Below, in pieces: positions 1 to 12,672 of a DNA stretch of 64,000 bases. The stretch is from Helianthus annuus (taxonomy: Eukaryota; Streptophyta; Magnoliopsida; Asterales; Asteraceae), in the NCBI RefSeq assembly GCF_002127325.2, contig NC_035446.2:161045878-161109877 (forward strand), given 5' to 3'. Below the pieces are notes generated by a model that saw only the letters and a program-made list of their open reading frames with translations, made no database searches and had not been told where the DNA came from. Within the stretch, counting starts at the first letter, position 1. Every line of letters starts with the position of its first letter. Both the position numbers and the translations under genes were made by a program.

Positions 1-138
1 TTTGGTGGTTTGGATGAGAATGCTCTTAATACTCAGAGCAACGAGTTTGATATAGAATTTGAAACAAAATGGATAAAACCTGATGGAACTTCACAAATGT
101 ATATAAGTGAGAGCCTTCTTTGTATATTACTTTCTTAG
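1..138 (+). CDS. Partial open frame at the left edge, unrecognised
   Basis: The first 138 bases are open in frame 1 and end in TAG at 136-138. The peptide is acidic to neutral and contains the stretch DIEFETKWIKPDGTS. It has no visible start inside the window, so it could be the last exon of a gene or transposase that begins to the left, or a captured fragment. The codon content looks more protein-like than the neighbouring AT-rich sequence. I do not recognise the family, and no splice signals decide its limits. No poly-A signal or partner gene is evident before the transposon starting at 465. Confidence 0.3.
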   Translation, partial: FGGLDENALNTQSNEFDIEFETKWIKPDGTSQMYISESLLCILLS

Positions 139-464
139 CATTAAGGAACAAGTGGGCAAAAGTTAAATGTATTTAGTTGCAATCAAGCAATTTTGGTTGG
201 TTACAACAATAAAACAAGTTTAATTTTTATGAAAACCACTCTAAGTATTAGACACCAAAGTCGAGTAAGAGAGGAGAATTCTCTTGTTCTATTTCAAGAT
301 ATTGAACTCTCTTGTTCGTGAGTGGGCGAAACAAGTTTTAAACGGACTAGTGTTGAGCATGAATCCTTATCCAACACTATCATTTTAGTTTGTTGTACAT
401 ATATCGTTATCTATTTAGATAACAGTTTTACAAAATGTATTTCTCTCAAGATAAAAATTATTTA

Positions 465-2075
465 GAGTAAATTACAAGTTTTGTCCTTTATGTATGTCCC
501 AAATTGCAGGCGCTGTCCTTTGTCTTTAAAATTGATGAGTTTTGTCCTTAATGTTTGCAAATCTTGCACGTTATGTCCTTTAGGCCAAACCCAGTTAGAT
601 TTTTTTGGTTAAAACTGATCATGTGCAAGGCACATGAGGGAATTCTTGTCATTTCATGTCTTCAGGGGCTATTGTGTAAAACAGTTTATGTTTAGGGGTT
701 AATTTGTAAAAAAAAATAAAAAGAAATTATAAATACAAAAATCTGCCATTTCTCTCTCTCTCATGTTCTCTCTCTTCTCTCTGTATATTCTCTCTTCTCT
801 CTGTATATTTGAGAACGACGACAATGGTGGAGGTGTTTGAGAACGACGGCGACGATGGAGGTGTTTGAGAACGACGGCGACGGTGGAGGTGTTTGAGAAC
901 GACGGGGATGATGGAGGTGTCTGAGAACGATGGCGATGATGGAGGTGTTCATGGTGGATGCGGTAGTGGGTTGCGGAGAATCGGTGTTTTCGCAGATCTG
1001 GATTTTTGTGGTGGTGGGTTTGTGGATGATGAAGATGGATGTGGTGGTGGGTTTGTGATGGTGGATGCGGTACTGGGTTGCGGAGAATCGGTGGCGGCTA
1101 GCCGGAACCTTCGCCGGAAACAGAGGATTTGTTGCAGGTTTGTGGGTGATTGTAGGTCTGTTTTGACATTGTGGGGATTTTTGGGGGTTTTTTATTTGGA
1201 ATTTAGGTTTTTGGTTGGGGGTTTTTGATTTGGAATTTAGGTTTTTGATTGGGGGTTTTTGATTTGGAATTTAGGCAGGTGACGGTGGTGGTGTTGGTGG
1301 CCGTAGTGACGGTGGCAATGGAGGATGGTGGTGACGGTGGTGGGAGGTGGTCGTGACGGTGGCAATGGAGGGTGGTGGTCTTTCGATATAGTTTTGTTGC
1401 TTCGTTTTAGCTTTTGAATGAAGGTTAAGATCGTATTTAATTTATCTATTTTATTCTTGATGATCTTGTTTAGATTGTGCCTGAAGAATAATAATCCATT
1501 GCAGTTGTATTTATATTGTTGTCTGGAACTTGTCTGCTACATTGCAAAAGTGAAATCAATGGAGGTGGAGGTGGAGGGTGGTGGTGACGGCGGAGGGTGC
1601 TGGTTTGGGTTGCACTATTGAAGCGGTGGAGGTGGGTTATGCGGGATGGTGGTTGTGGTGGGAGGTGGTGGCAGGTGACGGTGGTGGTGATGGTGGCCGT
1701 AGTGACGGTGGCAATGGAGGGTGGTGGTGACAGTGACGGTGGTGGGAGGTGGAGATGGCGGTGAAGGGTTGTGGTAATGGTTATATATATGGTATATATA
1801 CACACTTATAATAATAATAATTATAATAATGATAATAATAATAATAAGACTAAAATTATTTTGTTTTATTTTTTAATAAACATAAGTAAACATGGTAAAA
1901 AGACTAAAATACCCCTGGGTGACCAGATTTAACAAAAAAAATTAATTGGGTTTGGCCTAAAGGACATAACGTGTAAGATTTGCAAACATTAAGGACAAAA
2001 CTCATCAATTTTAAAGACAAAGGACAGCGCCTGCAATTTGAGACATACATAAAAGACAAAACTTGTAATTTACTC
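465..2075. mobile_element. MULE-like non-autonomous transposon with about 135-bp TIRs
   Basis: Inverted repeats of about 135 bp (465-600 and 1940-2075) begin GAGTAAATTACAAGTTTTG and match at all but a few positions. The element is flanked by a perfect 9-bp direct repeat AATTATTTA (456-464 and 2076-2084). Long TIRs plus 9-bp target duplication are the hallmark of Mutator-like elements. The interior is unusually G-rich on the plus strand, dominated by GGTGG/GGTGACGG runs (820-1080, 1270-1390, 1560-1770). It has no transposase. Open frames inside it are low-complexity products of the GGT repeats and are not called as genes. Confidence 0.85.
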
Positions 2076-2084
2076 AATTATTTA

Positions 2085-2344
2085 TTAAAAAAAAAACTTT
2101 GCTGCATTAGTTACTTAATCAGAGCTCCTTAAGAAATTGTAAAATTGTTGGACTATACAAGTGGTAGGTAGGCAGGTACTTTTAGGTTATGCGGAATGTT
2201 GGGTCGAGATAAGGGTGGACTGCATTAGAAGTAAAAAAATATATTAGACAAGTGGAGATGGGGATATCTAATTAAAAAAGATGTTTGATGGAGAAAAGTG
2301 AAAAAGAATAGTATGGTGATCATGGTGGCTTTGATGTAACTTAA
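2085..2344. other. Short AT-rich spacer
   Basis: No gene or repeat is recognised here between the MULE target duplication and the first tandem Helitron. Confidence 0.5.
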
Positions 2345-3503
2345 TCTCAATACTAATAAATAAAAATAAAGTACACATGGATGATTCTTAGGCTTTTTTC
2401 TTTAATTTTTGCCACTTGTCATTTATTAGGACTATTTTTGTCATGTGTCATGTTGTGAGTATTCCTATATTTTATTAACCCTTTTATTTATTCTTGATTA
2501 ATAATAATAATAATAATAATAATTAATAATTGATTGTTGATTAATTGATTTAATTGATTTTAAATTTTTAGTAAGAAATGTTTTTTTCTTCAAAAAATTT
2601 AGGTATTTTGTAAACTGGTCAACATTTAGATTTAATTAATGCATTTACTGCAAGTAAATGATAAATCAGTTAATTACCTAAATTCAATTATGTATATCTT
2701 TAAATGTGTATCTCAAGGTATTATGATGCATGCAAGTATTGTAGTAACACTCTTAGTTGAAAAATCATTAGTTCATTACAATCTTGATCACTTAAGTATG
2801 AGATCTTAGGTTCAAGTCTTACGAAAAAACAAAATATTCATTGTTAAAAAACAAGATACGTAGAGTTTTTTTTTTCAAAAGCGTGTAGTGATTTGGTGGC
2901 GATAACCATGGAGTCCCCGTATTTAACAAGTAAGAAGATAGGATGGTTAGGGGATTTTTTAGTATTTCTTTATTTTTTTATAAAAGAACCCATTTTGATA
3001 AATACTTTTGAAACAAGTCATTTTGATAAATAATTTTGTCAACTACATCCTTTTTATAAAAACAAAACCTCGTCAAATGTACACCAAAAGTTGTATAGTT
3101 TAACTCGGTAATATTACAGATATACTTGAGACTAATAAAATAATTAAAAAAAATACAAATGAGGTGCTTGAAAAATACGTGGAGGTATACTTTTATACTT
3201 TTTTTTTAAATTTTATTTAATTGTTTTTCGAATATATACTTTTAGAAACATAATTTATAAGTAAAAAAGATATTTTTTTTACATGGAGGTTATAAAAGAT
3301 TGCTTCTTGATGAGTTTAGGCAGCTATATATTGCATTTTATATAAACAGACATTTAAATTTTATGATATATTAGTATACCTTTTATTTTACCATTATTAC
3401 ATGTAACAATATGTAATTTCGGTGATGAGATGTTTGTTAAAAAAAAATTAATTATAGTGTTTTTAATGTACAACCCCGTGTAATACACGAGTTTCTAACC
3501 TAG
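2345..3503 (+). mobile_element. Non-autonomous Helitron, tandem copy 1
   Basis: It starts TCTCAATACTAATAAATAAA after an A and ends CTAACCTAG before a T. A short hairpin (CCCCGTGTAATACACGAG) sits about 10 nt from the 3' end. TC start, hairpin, CTAG end and an A/T insertion point are the Helitron signature. The body contains a TAA microsatellite and no coding sequence; small open frames in it recur only because the copies recur. Confidence 0.85.
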
Positions 3504-3518
3504 TATATAATATATATA

Positions 3519-4691
3519 TCTCTATACTAATAAATAAAAATAAAGTACACATGGATGATTCTTAGGCTTCTTTCTTTAATTTTTGCCACTTGTCATTTTT
3601 AGGACTATTTTTGCCATGTGTCATGTTGTGAGTATTCCTACATTTTATTAACCCTTTTATTTATTCTTGATTAATAATAATAATAATTATAATAATAATA
3701 ATAATTAATAATTGATTGTTGATTGATTGATTTAATTGATTTTAAATTTTTAGTAAGAAATGTTTTTTCTTCAAAAAATTTAGGTATTTTGTAAACTGGT
3801 CAACATTTAGATTTAATTAATGCATTTACTGCAAGTAAATGATAAATCAGTTAATTACCTAAATTCAATTATGTATATCTTTAAATGTGTATCTCAAGGT
3901 ATTATGATGCATGCAAGTATTGTAGTAACACTCTTAGTTGAAAAATCATTAGTTCATTACAATCTTGATCACTTAAGTGTGAGCTCTTGGGTTCAAGTCT
4001 TACGAAAAAACAAAATATTCATTGTTAAAAAACAACATACGTAGAGTTTTTTTTTCAAAAGCGTGTAGTGATTTGGTGGCGATAACCATGGAGTCCCCGT
4101 ATTTAACAAGTAAGAAGATAGGATGGTTAGGGGATTTTTTAGTATTTCTTTATTTTTTTTTTATAAAAGAACCCATTTTGATAAATACTGTTGAAACAAG
4201 TCATTTTGATAAATAATTTTGTCAACTACATCCTTTTTATATAAACAAAACCTCGTCAAATGTACACCAAAAGTTGTATAGTTTAACTCGGTAATATTAC
4301 AGATATACTTGAGACTAATAAAATAATTAAAAAAAATACAAATGAGGTGCTTGAAAAATACGTGAAGGTATACTTTTATACTTTTTTTTTAAATTTTATT
4401 TAATTGTTTTTCAAATATATACTTTTAGAAACATACTTTATAAGTAAAAAAGATTTTTTTTTATACATGGAGGTTATAAAAGATTGCTTCTTGATGAGTT
4501 TAGCCAGCTATATATTGCATTTTATATAAACAGACATTTAAATTTTATGATATATTATTATACCTTTTATTTTACCATTATTACATGTAACAATATGTAA
4601 TTTCGGTGATGAGATGTTTGTTAAAAAAATTTTAATTATAGTGTTTTTAATGTACAACCCCGTGTAATACACGTACGGGTTTCTAACCTAG
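3519..4691 (+). mobile_element. Non-autonomous Helitron, tandem copy 2
   Basis: Same family and orientation as copy 1. It starts TCTCTATACTAATAAATAAA and ends CTAG, with a longer perfect hairpin CCCCGTGTAATACACGTACGGG. It is separated from copy 1 by a 15-bp TA-rich spacer (3504-3518). Diagnostic variants (GTGAGCTCTTGGG near 3978, CATACTTTATAAG near 4432) are shared with copy 4, not with copies 1 and 3. Confidence 0.85.
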
Positions 4692-4693
4692 TT

Positions 4694-5854
4694 TCTCTAT
4701 ACTAATAAATAAAAATAAAGTACACATGGATGATTCTTAGGCTTCTTTCTTTAATTTTTGCCACTTGTCATTTATTAGGACTATTTTTGCCATGTGTCAT
4801 GTTGTGAGTATTCCTATATTTTATTAACCCTTTTATTTATTCTTGATTAATAATAATAATAATAATAATTAATAATTGATTGTTGATTGATTGATTTAAT
4901 TGATTTTAAATTTTTAGTAAGAAATCTTTTTTTCTTCAAAAAATTTAGGTATTTTGTAAACTGGTCAACATTTAGATTTAATTAATGCATTTACTGCAAG
5001 TAAATGATAAATCAGTTAATTACCTAAATTCAATTATGTATATCTTTAAATGTGTATCTCAAGGTATTATGATGCATGCAAGTATTGTAGTAACACTCTT
5101 AGTTGAAAAATCATTAGTTCATTACAATCTTGATCACTTAAGTATGAGATCTTAGGTTCAAGTCTTACGAAAAAACAAAATATTCATTGTTAAAAAACAA
5201 GATACGTAGAGTTTTTTTTTTCAAAAGCGTGTAGTGATTTGGTGGCGATAACCATGGAGTCCCCGTATTTAACAAGTAAGAAGATAGGATGGTTAGGGGA
5301 TTTTTTAGTATTTCTTTATTTTTTTTATAAAAGAACCCATTTTGATAAATACTTTTGAAACAAGTCATTTTGATAAATAATTTTGTCAACTACATCCTTT
5401 TTATAAAAACAAAACCTCGTCAAATGTACACCAAAAGTTGTATAGTTTAACTCGGTAATATTACAGATATACTTGAGACTAATAAAATAATTAAAAAAAA
5501 AATACAAATGAGGTGCTTGAAAAATACGTGGAGGTATACTTTTATACTTTTTTTTTTAAATTTTATTTAATTGTTTTTCAAATATATACTTTTAGAAACA
5601 TAATTTATAAGTAAAAAAGATATTTTTTTTTACATGGAGGTTATAAAAGATTGCTTCTTGATGAGTTTAGGCAGCTATATATTGCATTTTATATAAACAG
5701 ACATTTAAATTTTATGATATATTAGTATACCTTTTATTTTACCATTATTACATGTAACAATATGTAATTTCGGTGATGAGATGTTTGTTAAAAAAAAATT
5801 AATTATAGTGTTTTTAATGTACAACCCCGTGTAATACACGAGTTTCTAACCTAG
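4694..5854 (+). mobile_element. Non-autonomous Helitron, tandem copy 3
   Basis: It begins only 2 bp after the CTAG of copy 2. It matches copy 1 at diagnostic sites (ATGAGATCTTAGG near 5144, CATAATTTATAAG near 5599, 3' hairpin ending ACACGAG) and ends CTAG at 5851-5854. No coding content. Confidence 0.85.
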
Positions 5855-5869
5855 TATATAATATATATA

Positions 5870-6038
5870 TCTCTATACTAATAAATAAAAATAAAGTACA
5901 CATGGATGATTCTTAGGCTTCTTTCTTTAATTTTTGCCACTTGTCATTTTTAGGACTATTTTTGCCATGTGTCATGTTGTGAGTATTCCTACATTTTATT
6001 AACCCTTTTATTTATTCTTGATTAATAATAATAATAAT

Positions 6039-6074
<36 letters not shown>

Positions 6075-7061
6075 TAACAATTGATTGTTGATTGATTGAT
6101 TTAATTGATTTTAATTTTTTAGTAAGAAATGTTTTTTCTTCAAAAAATTTAGGTATTTTGTAAACTGGTCAACATTTAGATTTAATTAATGCATTTACTG
6201 CAAGTAAATGATAAATCAGTTAATTACCTAAATTCAATTATGTATATCTTTAAATGTGTATCTCAAGGTATTATGATGCATGCAAGTATTGTAGTAACAC
6301 TCTTAGTTGAAAAATCATTAGTTCATTACAATCTTGATCACTTAAGTGTGAGCTCTTGGGTTCAAGTCTTACGAAAAAACAAAATATTCATTGTTAAAAA
6401 ACAACATACGTAGAGTTTTTTTTTCAAAAGCGTGTAGTGATTTGGTGGCGATAACCATGGAGTCCCCGTATTTAACAAGTAAGAAGATAGGATGGTTAGG
6501 GGATTTTTTAGTATTTCTTTATTTTTTTTTTTTTATAAAAGAACCCATTTTGATAAATACTGTTGAAACAAGTCATTTTGATAAATAATTTTGTCAACTA
6601 CATCCTTTTTATAAAAACAAAACCTCGTCAAATGTACACCAAAAGTTGTATAGTTTAACTCGGTAATATTACAGATATACTTGAGACTAATAAAATAATT
6701 AAAAAAAATACAAATGAGGTGCTTGAAAAATACGTGGAGGTATACTTTTATACTTTTTTTTTAAATTTTATTTAATTGTTTTTCAAATATATACTTTTAG
6801 AAACATACTTTATAAGTAAAATAGATTTTTTTTTACATGGAGGTTATAAAAGATTGCTTCTTGATGAGTTTAGCCAGCTATATATTGCATTTTATATAAA
6901 CAGACATTTAAATTTTATGATATATTAGTATACCTTTTATTTTACCATTATTACATGTAACAATATGTAATTTCGGTGATGAGATGTTTGTTAAAAAAAT
7001 TTTAATTATAGTGTTTTTAATGTACAACCCCGTGTAATACACGTACGGGTTTCTAACCTAG
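5870..7061 (+). mobile_element. Non-autonomous Helitron, tandem copy 4
   Basis: Preceded by the same 15-bp TA-rich spacer as copy 2 and matching copy 2 at its diagnostic sites. It has an expanded TAA tract at about 6022-6074 and ends CTAG at 7058-7061 followed by T. No coding content. Confidence 0.85.
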
Positions 7062-8039
7062 TTATGTTAGATAATTAATTGTCTGGAGAGGCACTGTATA
7101 TGGCCATTAAGTTGCCTTTTTATATATAACTCGATTGGGAAAGACCACAAGGATCCATCCTTGCCATGTAGTTTTTCTCAAGGAGTTCTAAACAAGCATG
7201 ATTTTTTTTTTGTGAACACTTGTCATAATTTGGTTGTTTCTTCCGTCGGAAAGTGCAAAAAAACATGAATTTCATGGATATGTAACATCACTTGGTTGTT
7301 TCCGTCCTTGTTCACATAGATTTCAACGCGAGGTACTGAAGTTGTTGTGGATCACGTCATGTGTTGAGTTGCCCTTCCCAAGAAGGGTAATATGTGTTCT
7401 TGGGGGGATTCATTAAACCTGCTTTAAGCGTTTTCAAAGCTACTCAACCAGGGAATAACATCAAGCCCATAACATCAATCTACACAAAGTGGGAGTCAAA
7501 AGATCTTTCAAGGAGATTAAGGTTTAGTTTCCTAGCTTTTGGGCTAATTGAAGGTAGTGAAATCAAGAATTGCATACGAAAAATATAGTAAACAGGGAAT
7601 ATCAAGAATAATGAACACATTTTTCTTTTTTTTTTATTGACTGATTTTGGGTTGCAACTCTTTTGGTTGCAAATTGTATTCTATCATAGGCTTCTTGAGT
7701 TGTAATACTTTTGGGCTCCATTTTTTTGTCGGAGCCTTTCACTTAATATATTTTATCTGACCAATTCATATATCTAATTTTTAGACTTTTTTTTGTTAAA
7801 AGACCAATCATGAAAATTTTGCAAAATAATCAAAGTTGGCAAAAAGTTTTCATAGACTTTGAAATTTAGTTTTCACCAATGTAATTAGTCTTATTTCTTT
7901 GAATTTAAAGCCGAGAAGTCAACTCCGCTGGCTGAGAGAGTTACGATTTAACCTACACTCTTTGCTGAGAGTTAGGATCAGCTCAGCTTTTAGATGTTGG
8001 CTACGACTAACTTGAAAAAAATGAAAAGAGTAGACTTCG
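7062..8039. other. Unassigned intergenic DNA
   Basis: There are two short open frames (7234-7416 and 7394-7588) with weakly protein-like composition but no start context, domain or splice structure. They may be remains of a decayed gene. A (T)n run lies at 7203-7211. I see nothing else. Confidence 0.4.
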
Positions 8040-9317
8040 TTTGGTCGTTTTAACGGTTTTGCTCTAATCATTCAAAAATAGTCATTTTACTTCCTGATGT
8101 TTCTATTGATTCTCTAATATACTCCCCGGCCTTAACTCTTTTCATTTTTGATGTTAAAAGTAAGGGCACTTTTGTCTTTTCAATTCAAAGTAAGGGTAAT
8201 TCAGTAATTTTACATATTAGTATCTATTATTTATTTATTTATTTATTATATTACCTACAAAAATCCAATCCATTCCCTAATTATTTATTTATTTATTTAT
8301 TTATTAAATCACTCTTTCTAACCCTACCCACCACCACCATCTCCATCCCAGCCACCACCATCAACATCCCAGCCGAATAGATCACGAGAACCCGATGAAG
8401 GACGATTTATACAACCCTTGTGGATGAACTTGTGTAGCAGTGACAGAACAAGATAAATCTCCGATAAGTGACTTTTTTGCTCGATTCTGAGCAAAAGGGT
8501 TTCTCGAATTCGTGTTGGAGGCTGTAGTAAGAGGCTGTTGTAGTTGTGATTTCTTAATGACTTGTTGTGATCTGGTTTTCTTATAATCTGAAAACCCTTT
8601 CATAATGCAAGTTTAAAAAAACCCAAAATGAAAGAAACTCATGAAACAATTCGTTGAACAGCTTCCATGCAACTTTTAAAAACCCCCAAAATGAAAAACC
8701 TTTCACACAATTCATCAAACCCCCTAAATGAAAAAAACTTATGAAATAATTCGTCGAACACCTTCTGTGCAGGTTCAAAAAACCCACAAAATGAAAATAA
8801 TTTATGAAATGATTTGTCGAACAGGTTATGTGCGGGTTTGAAAACCGCAAAACTTGGAGATTGAATCAGGAGATTAATAATAAATTAAGGTAATTCCATC
8901 GGGATGTGTTTGGGGGAGCGAAACGACAAGAAAAGGGGTGAGCTGTCAGACGATGCATCTGCCGACTCCGATTCCAGGTGGTGGCCAGTTGGGATGTTGA
9001 TGGTGGTGGTTGGCTAGGATGGAAATGGTGGGGGCTGATCGTGGAAGCTAGGATTAGAAAGAGTGATTTAATAAATAAATAAATAAATAAGGAATGTATT
9101 GGATTTTTGTAGGTAATATATTAAATAAATAATAGATACTAATATGTAAAATTACTGAATTACCCTTATTTTGAACTGAATAGACAAAAGTACCCTTACT
9201 TTTTAACAACAAAAATGAACAGAGTTAAGGCCGGGGAGTATAGAGAATCAATAGAAACATCAAGGAGTAAAATGATTATTTTTAAATGATTGGTACAAAA
9301 TTATTAAAACGACCAAA
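8040..9317. mobile_element. Foldback-type DNA transposon with about 330-bp imperfect TIRs
   Basis: The left arm (8040-8375) and right arm (about 8990-9317) are inverted copies. Both begin TTTGGTCGTTTTAA, share CTCCCCGGCCTTAACTCT and the same TTTA/TAAA tetranucleotide tract, then CCACCACCAT/ATGGTGGTGG at the inner edge. Identity is roughly 85-90% by eye with small indels. I find no clear target duplication. The centre (8380-8880) holds a 60-65-bp imperfect tandem repeat and possibly captured sequence, but no transposase. Confidence 0.75.
8597..8850. repeat. Imperfect tandem repeat inside the foldback element
   Basis: A unit of about 60-65 bp with the core AAAACCCxCAAAATGAAA followed by TATGAAAxAATTCGTCGAACA recurs about four times (near 8612, 8675, 8730, 8775). 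Units have diverged by substitutions and small indels. The open minus-strand frame over it (8581-8850) is repeat-derived. Confidence 0.6.
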
Positions 9318-10047
9318 TCACATGGAATAAAACGAAAGTTTAGTGAAATGAAAATAATCATTGTCTATTTTGATTACTTTCCTAAATCCTAATAAGTAAA
9401 CAGGCCTAGGGAGAACTGAGAAGCCAGGAGCATAAAGCAATTCAACAGTGTTACAAGCCACGCATGGATTGGAAAGCCACACACCAAGGTACCAAACTAA
9501 GTTAAATTTGTCGTTTATTACAACTTTTTTTATGCTAAAGACGTACGAACATGCAATATTAGTTGTAGTTTTAACTTTTAATTCTCAGACATTTGACAAC
9601 GACATGCATGTTATATGTATGTTTTAATTCTCATATATGTAAACAGTGATAAGTTTTTCTACAAAGTCTTATAAAAATAAGAAGTGTATAAAAATAGAAT
9701 AGATCGCACAAGATGTTGAGGAAACAAAGGCACAACGAGTCGTAAAAAAAAAAACACAATAACGCAAATATAGGAGACACACAATGATAAATTAAAGACA
9801 CAATGATAATAAACAAAACTTTTAAAATCTACAACCTATAAATCCCAAAGTGAAAACCTAAAATCTCACATCATAGAGTTTGATGATACGGTTCCAATGC
9901 CGTTTAAATGAGGTCAATCAGAGTCCGTTTGATACCCTTCGTACGACTTTTTATTTTTAAGACCCTTTGTATTTGATCTTAAACATATGTAAATATCCGA
10001 TATAGAAATAAAGTTTACAATCAGACATTCATGAAAAACGGCAACAG
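9318..10047. other. Unassigned AT-rich DNA
   Basis: No gene, terminal repeat or RNA signature recognised. Confidence 0.4.
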
Positions 10048-10050
10048 TAA

Positions 10051-10367
10051 GACCGGTGGGTATGGGGATCGGCACAGGGCCGTCCCCCCCCCCCCCCTTT
10101 AGGTCAGTCACACACCGCTCCCTAGGGGCCGTCCTCGGCACTTCCGTCACAATTGTAACGCCGGAGACGGGGCAAGTTGGTGGGTCCCCCATGTGCCTTC
10201 TCTCTCATCCTTTATATTATATTAATATATTATTAATGGTGGGGTAGTCTTGGCTAGTCCCCACACCCTTAGGTAGTCCCCAAGAGGAGCATCCTCCTCC
10301 CGTGATTACGTGGCGCCTACGTGACGGGTAGTCTCCAAAGAGACTATCCTCACCGTACCCACCGATC
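10051..10367. mobile_element. Harbinger-like MITE with TAA target duplication
   Basis: Terminal inverted repeats GACCGGTGGGTATGGGG and CCGTACCCACCGATC are flanked by TAA on both sides (10048-10050 and 10368-10370). A 3-bp TWA duplication fits PIF/Harbinger-type MITEs. The interior is GC-rich with a 14-C run near 10085 and a second nested inverted motif (GTAGTCCCCAAGAG and GTAGTCTCCAAAGAG). No coding sequence. Confidence 0.65.
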
Positions 10368-10370
10368 TAA

Positions 10371-11620
10371 GAAAAACACAAATATGATCAAAGTCATTGG
10401 GTTGTTTATTAACTATTAATGCTTTTAATTTAAGGTTGATCACGAGTTCGAGTTTACCATGGCACGTCTAGTGGAACTGTTATGGTTATGCACTTGTGCA
10501 ATATTTTACACCACAAAAAAATTCGGAAATTTTTGGTGAATTAACACTACGAGCAGAAAATCGGTGAGAGCCGGGTCTTTGTTGATCTCTTGTTAATTAA
10601 AGATCTTATAAATCTTACATTTGCTTCTTTTGGTATGAATGACAACTCTTTTAAAGGAATACATAAGTTTTATAAGTTTTGAGTTTTGGTTTTGGTTTTT
10701 ACTAACATTAGTTTCGAAAGAAAGGAATTAACCTAAATTATCCCATATATGAAACTCAAACCGATATAAGACAGCAAATAGCCTAAAAACCATCACACTG
10801 TCATTCACTGTGAAAGTATGAAACAACAAAGAAACCCTAGCTAATCACAAGTGGTCCATCCTCTCCCTCCCAACCTCCATCTCTCTTTATAATATATAAT
10901 AATAATAATATAAAATCATTATATTTAGAGAACCACAAAAATTACATAGTTAGAGTTAAAGTAATATATGATAGATGATCTATGCCACGACTAACAGGAA
11001 AGATAAACCAAACGACTCAAGTATCAAATTTGTATGAGTATTTATAAGATCTAATGGTTCTTTACCTATAATTGATTTTGTAATAACATCCCTATGTATA
11101 TAAGATCTAATGGTTCTATTTAACATCCCTATGCATACAAAATAACATAAAACAATCTAAAATTAAATTATAATGCGAAAGAAAAGGACATAAGTATCGG
11201 TACTAGGTACAATTGCAAGAAATTAGCGAAAATAAAAATAATGAGAAAGAAGGCGAGGGTGGCGAAGGATTAGCGTTCAACACGGATAGTTTAAAACAAA
11301 CTATTAGTCTCACCTTAGAGAACTCGTATGTATCCAAAAGTAATTCAACCGAAACAATGTGTATTGCCAGAGAAGGCTCAAGCGTCTGAAATTATACCTA
11401 AAACGAATAGGAAATAACCCTTGATTGCTAAAGATCGATGCATACGTTTTGTTGTGAATTTTGATGTATTTTAAGTATACTTTCAACAAGGTAGCCCTTT
11501 TGTTTTATACTCAAAACCAAAAGATAAAACTTCCTAATCATTTAACTACATCAAATAAAAAATAAATTGTATTAAATGCTATTAATAACAGTTTAACTGT
11601 TTATATAATCAGTTATGAAC
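10371..11620. other. Unassigned intergenic DNA
   Basis: A direct repeat of ATAAGATCTAATGGTTCT occurs at about 11044 and 11100. Otherwise AT-rich with no supported gene. Confidence 0.35.
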
Positions 11621-11621
11621 A

Positions 11622-12440
11622 TGTTGAAAGTGTAAGACCTTTCGGTTTTATGTATATAGTATAAAGATAGTATTAGGGTAGTTATGAAGTACGGGAACTA
11701 GATGTGACAAAACAGAAGTTGGTAACCAACTCCCTAAAGGAATCGATGTGTCCCTTGGACACACCTGTTGATCGACAACTTCAAAGGAAAAGAAAGGGAC
11801 ACACCTCTTCAAGTGCAATCACATCCACAAGATTAAGAGACACACCTGTTCGTAAAAAGACACGTCTCCACAATCGCACCTTTTAGTTACTTATAAATAG
11901 AACTTTAGATTTCAATTTTAAAACATACATGTATTCAGAGATTCAAGCTATATTCAAATTCGATTCACGTTCTAGAGATCAAAGATCAATTGGGGCCAAC
12001 AAAGGTGACTCGTCGTCGGTGACTCATCATCGGCAGTAACGGGCCATCTGCGGTAACAAAACAAAAGTAACTCTTCGATCATTAAAAGCAACTCCTCAAG
12101 AGTAACTCGCCATCAGTGGTAACTCATCATTAACAATATCGCGATAACGCTCATTGCACAACATAAACCCGCCATTAGTAACTTGCATGAGCAACAAGTT
12201 ACCAATGACGATGCCTCTTAGTAGTAACTCACATCACTGGTAACTTGACCACCTAAGTATCAACTGATCAACAGGAACTTCATGCTTAGCTCGCAAGTCA
12301 TCAACAACAAATTGCCGCTGATTTCAAACGGAATTTAAAACAATAAAGGCAACTTGTGGTGATGTGAAGTGCAAAGTAGCTCAACAAAACGTTTCATTTT
12401 GCTCAACAAAACCATCTTGGGTTCATTCTTATTTAGTGTG
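11622..12440 (+). mobile_element. Possible LTR or retroelement remnant
   Basis: The segment starts TGTTGAAAGTGTAAGACC, has a TATA-like TTATAAATAG at 11891-11900, and continues with repeated GACACACCTGTT (near 11759 and 11840) and many GTAACTC/GGTAACT motifs (12007-12245). This resembles a retroelement U3-R followed by decayed internal sequence. I find no second LTR, no primer-binding site and no target duplication, so the boundaries and identity are tentative. Confidence 0.3.
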
Positions 12441-12447
12441 GCGAAAG

Positions 12448-12672
12448 GCACTGGTGGGCAATGATAGGAGACCCAGGGAAACCTGGGTTGGATCCTTGAG
12501 CCAAACGGGTTTTACCGATAATTTCACTGTCGTGCCTACGGACGAGTGGGTTACTGGGTTTTCCCCGGAATTGGTGGTGGACTCGGGTTACTCTCGGAGT
12601 ACTCCTTTGTCCAGTGGGTGCCCCGAGAATGCTCGGGATTGAGTTTGTTGGCCGTTAAAAAAAAAAAAAAAA
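12448..12672 (+). mobile_element. tRNA-derived SINE with 15-bp target duplication
   Basis: A 225-bp unit begins GCACTGGTGGGCAATGATAGG and ends in a poly-A tail. It is flanked by a perfect direct repeat TTAGTGTGGCGAAAG (12433-12447 and 12673-12687). It carries a B-box-like GGTTGGATCC near 12486. Poly-A tail, pol III-type box and long variable target duplication define a SINE. A second copy of the same family lies at 42310. An open frame across it is a shadow. Confidence 0.85.

Noticed and set aside
893..1803. Glycine/aspartate-rich and histidine/threonine-rich open frames in the first MULE-like element
   Set aside because: Products of GGTGG/GGTGACGG low-complexity DNA in a non-autonomous transposon, without splice or start support.
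3820..6588. Repeated 60-74-codon open frames (3820-4044, 6189-6413, 4022-4216, 6391-6588)
   Set aside because: They recur only because the Helitron copies recur. The composition is AT-driven and copies 1 and 3 interrupt the frames.
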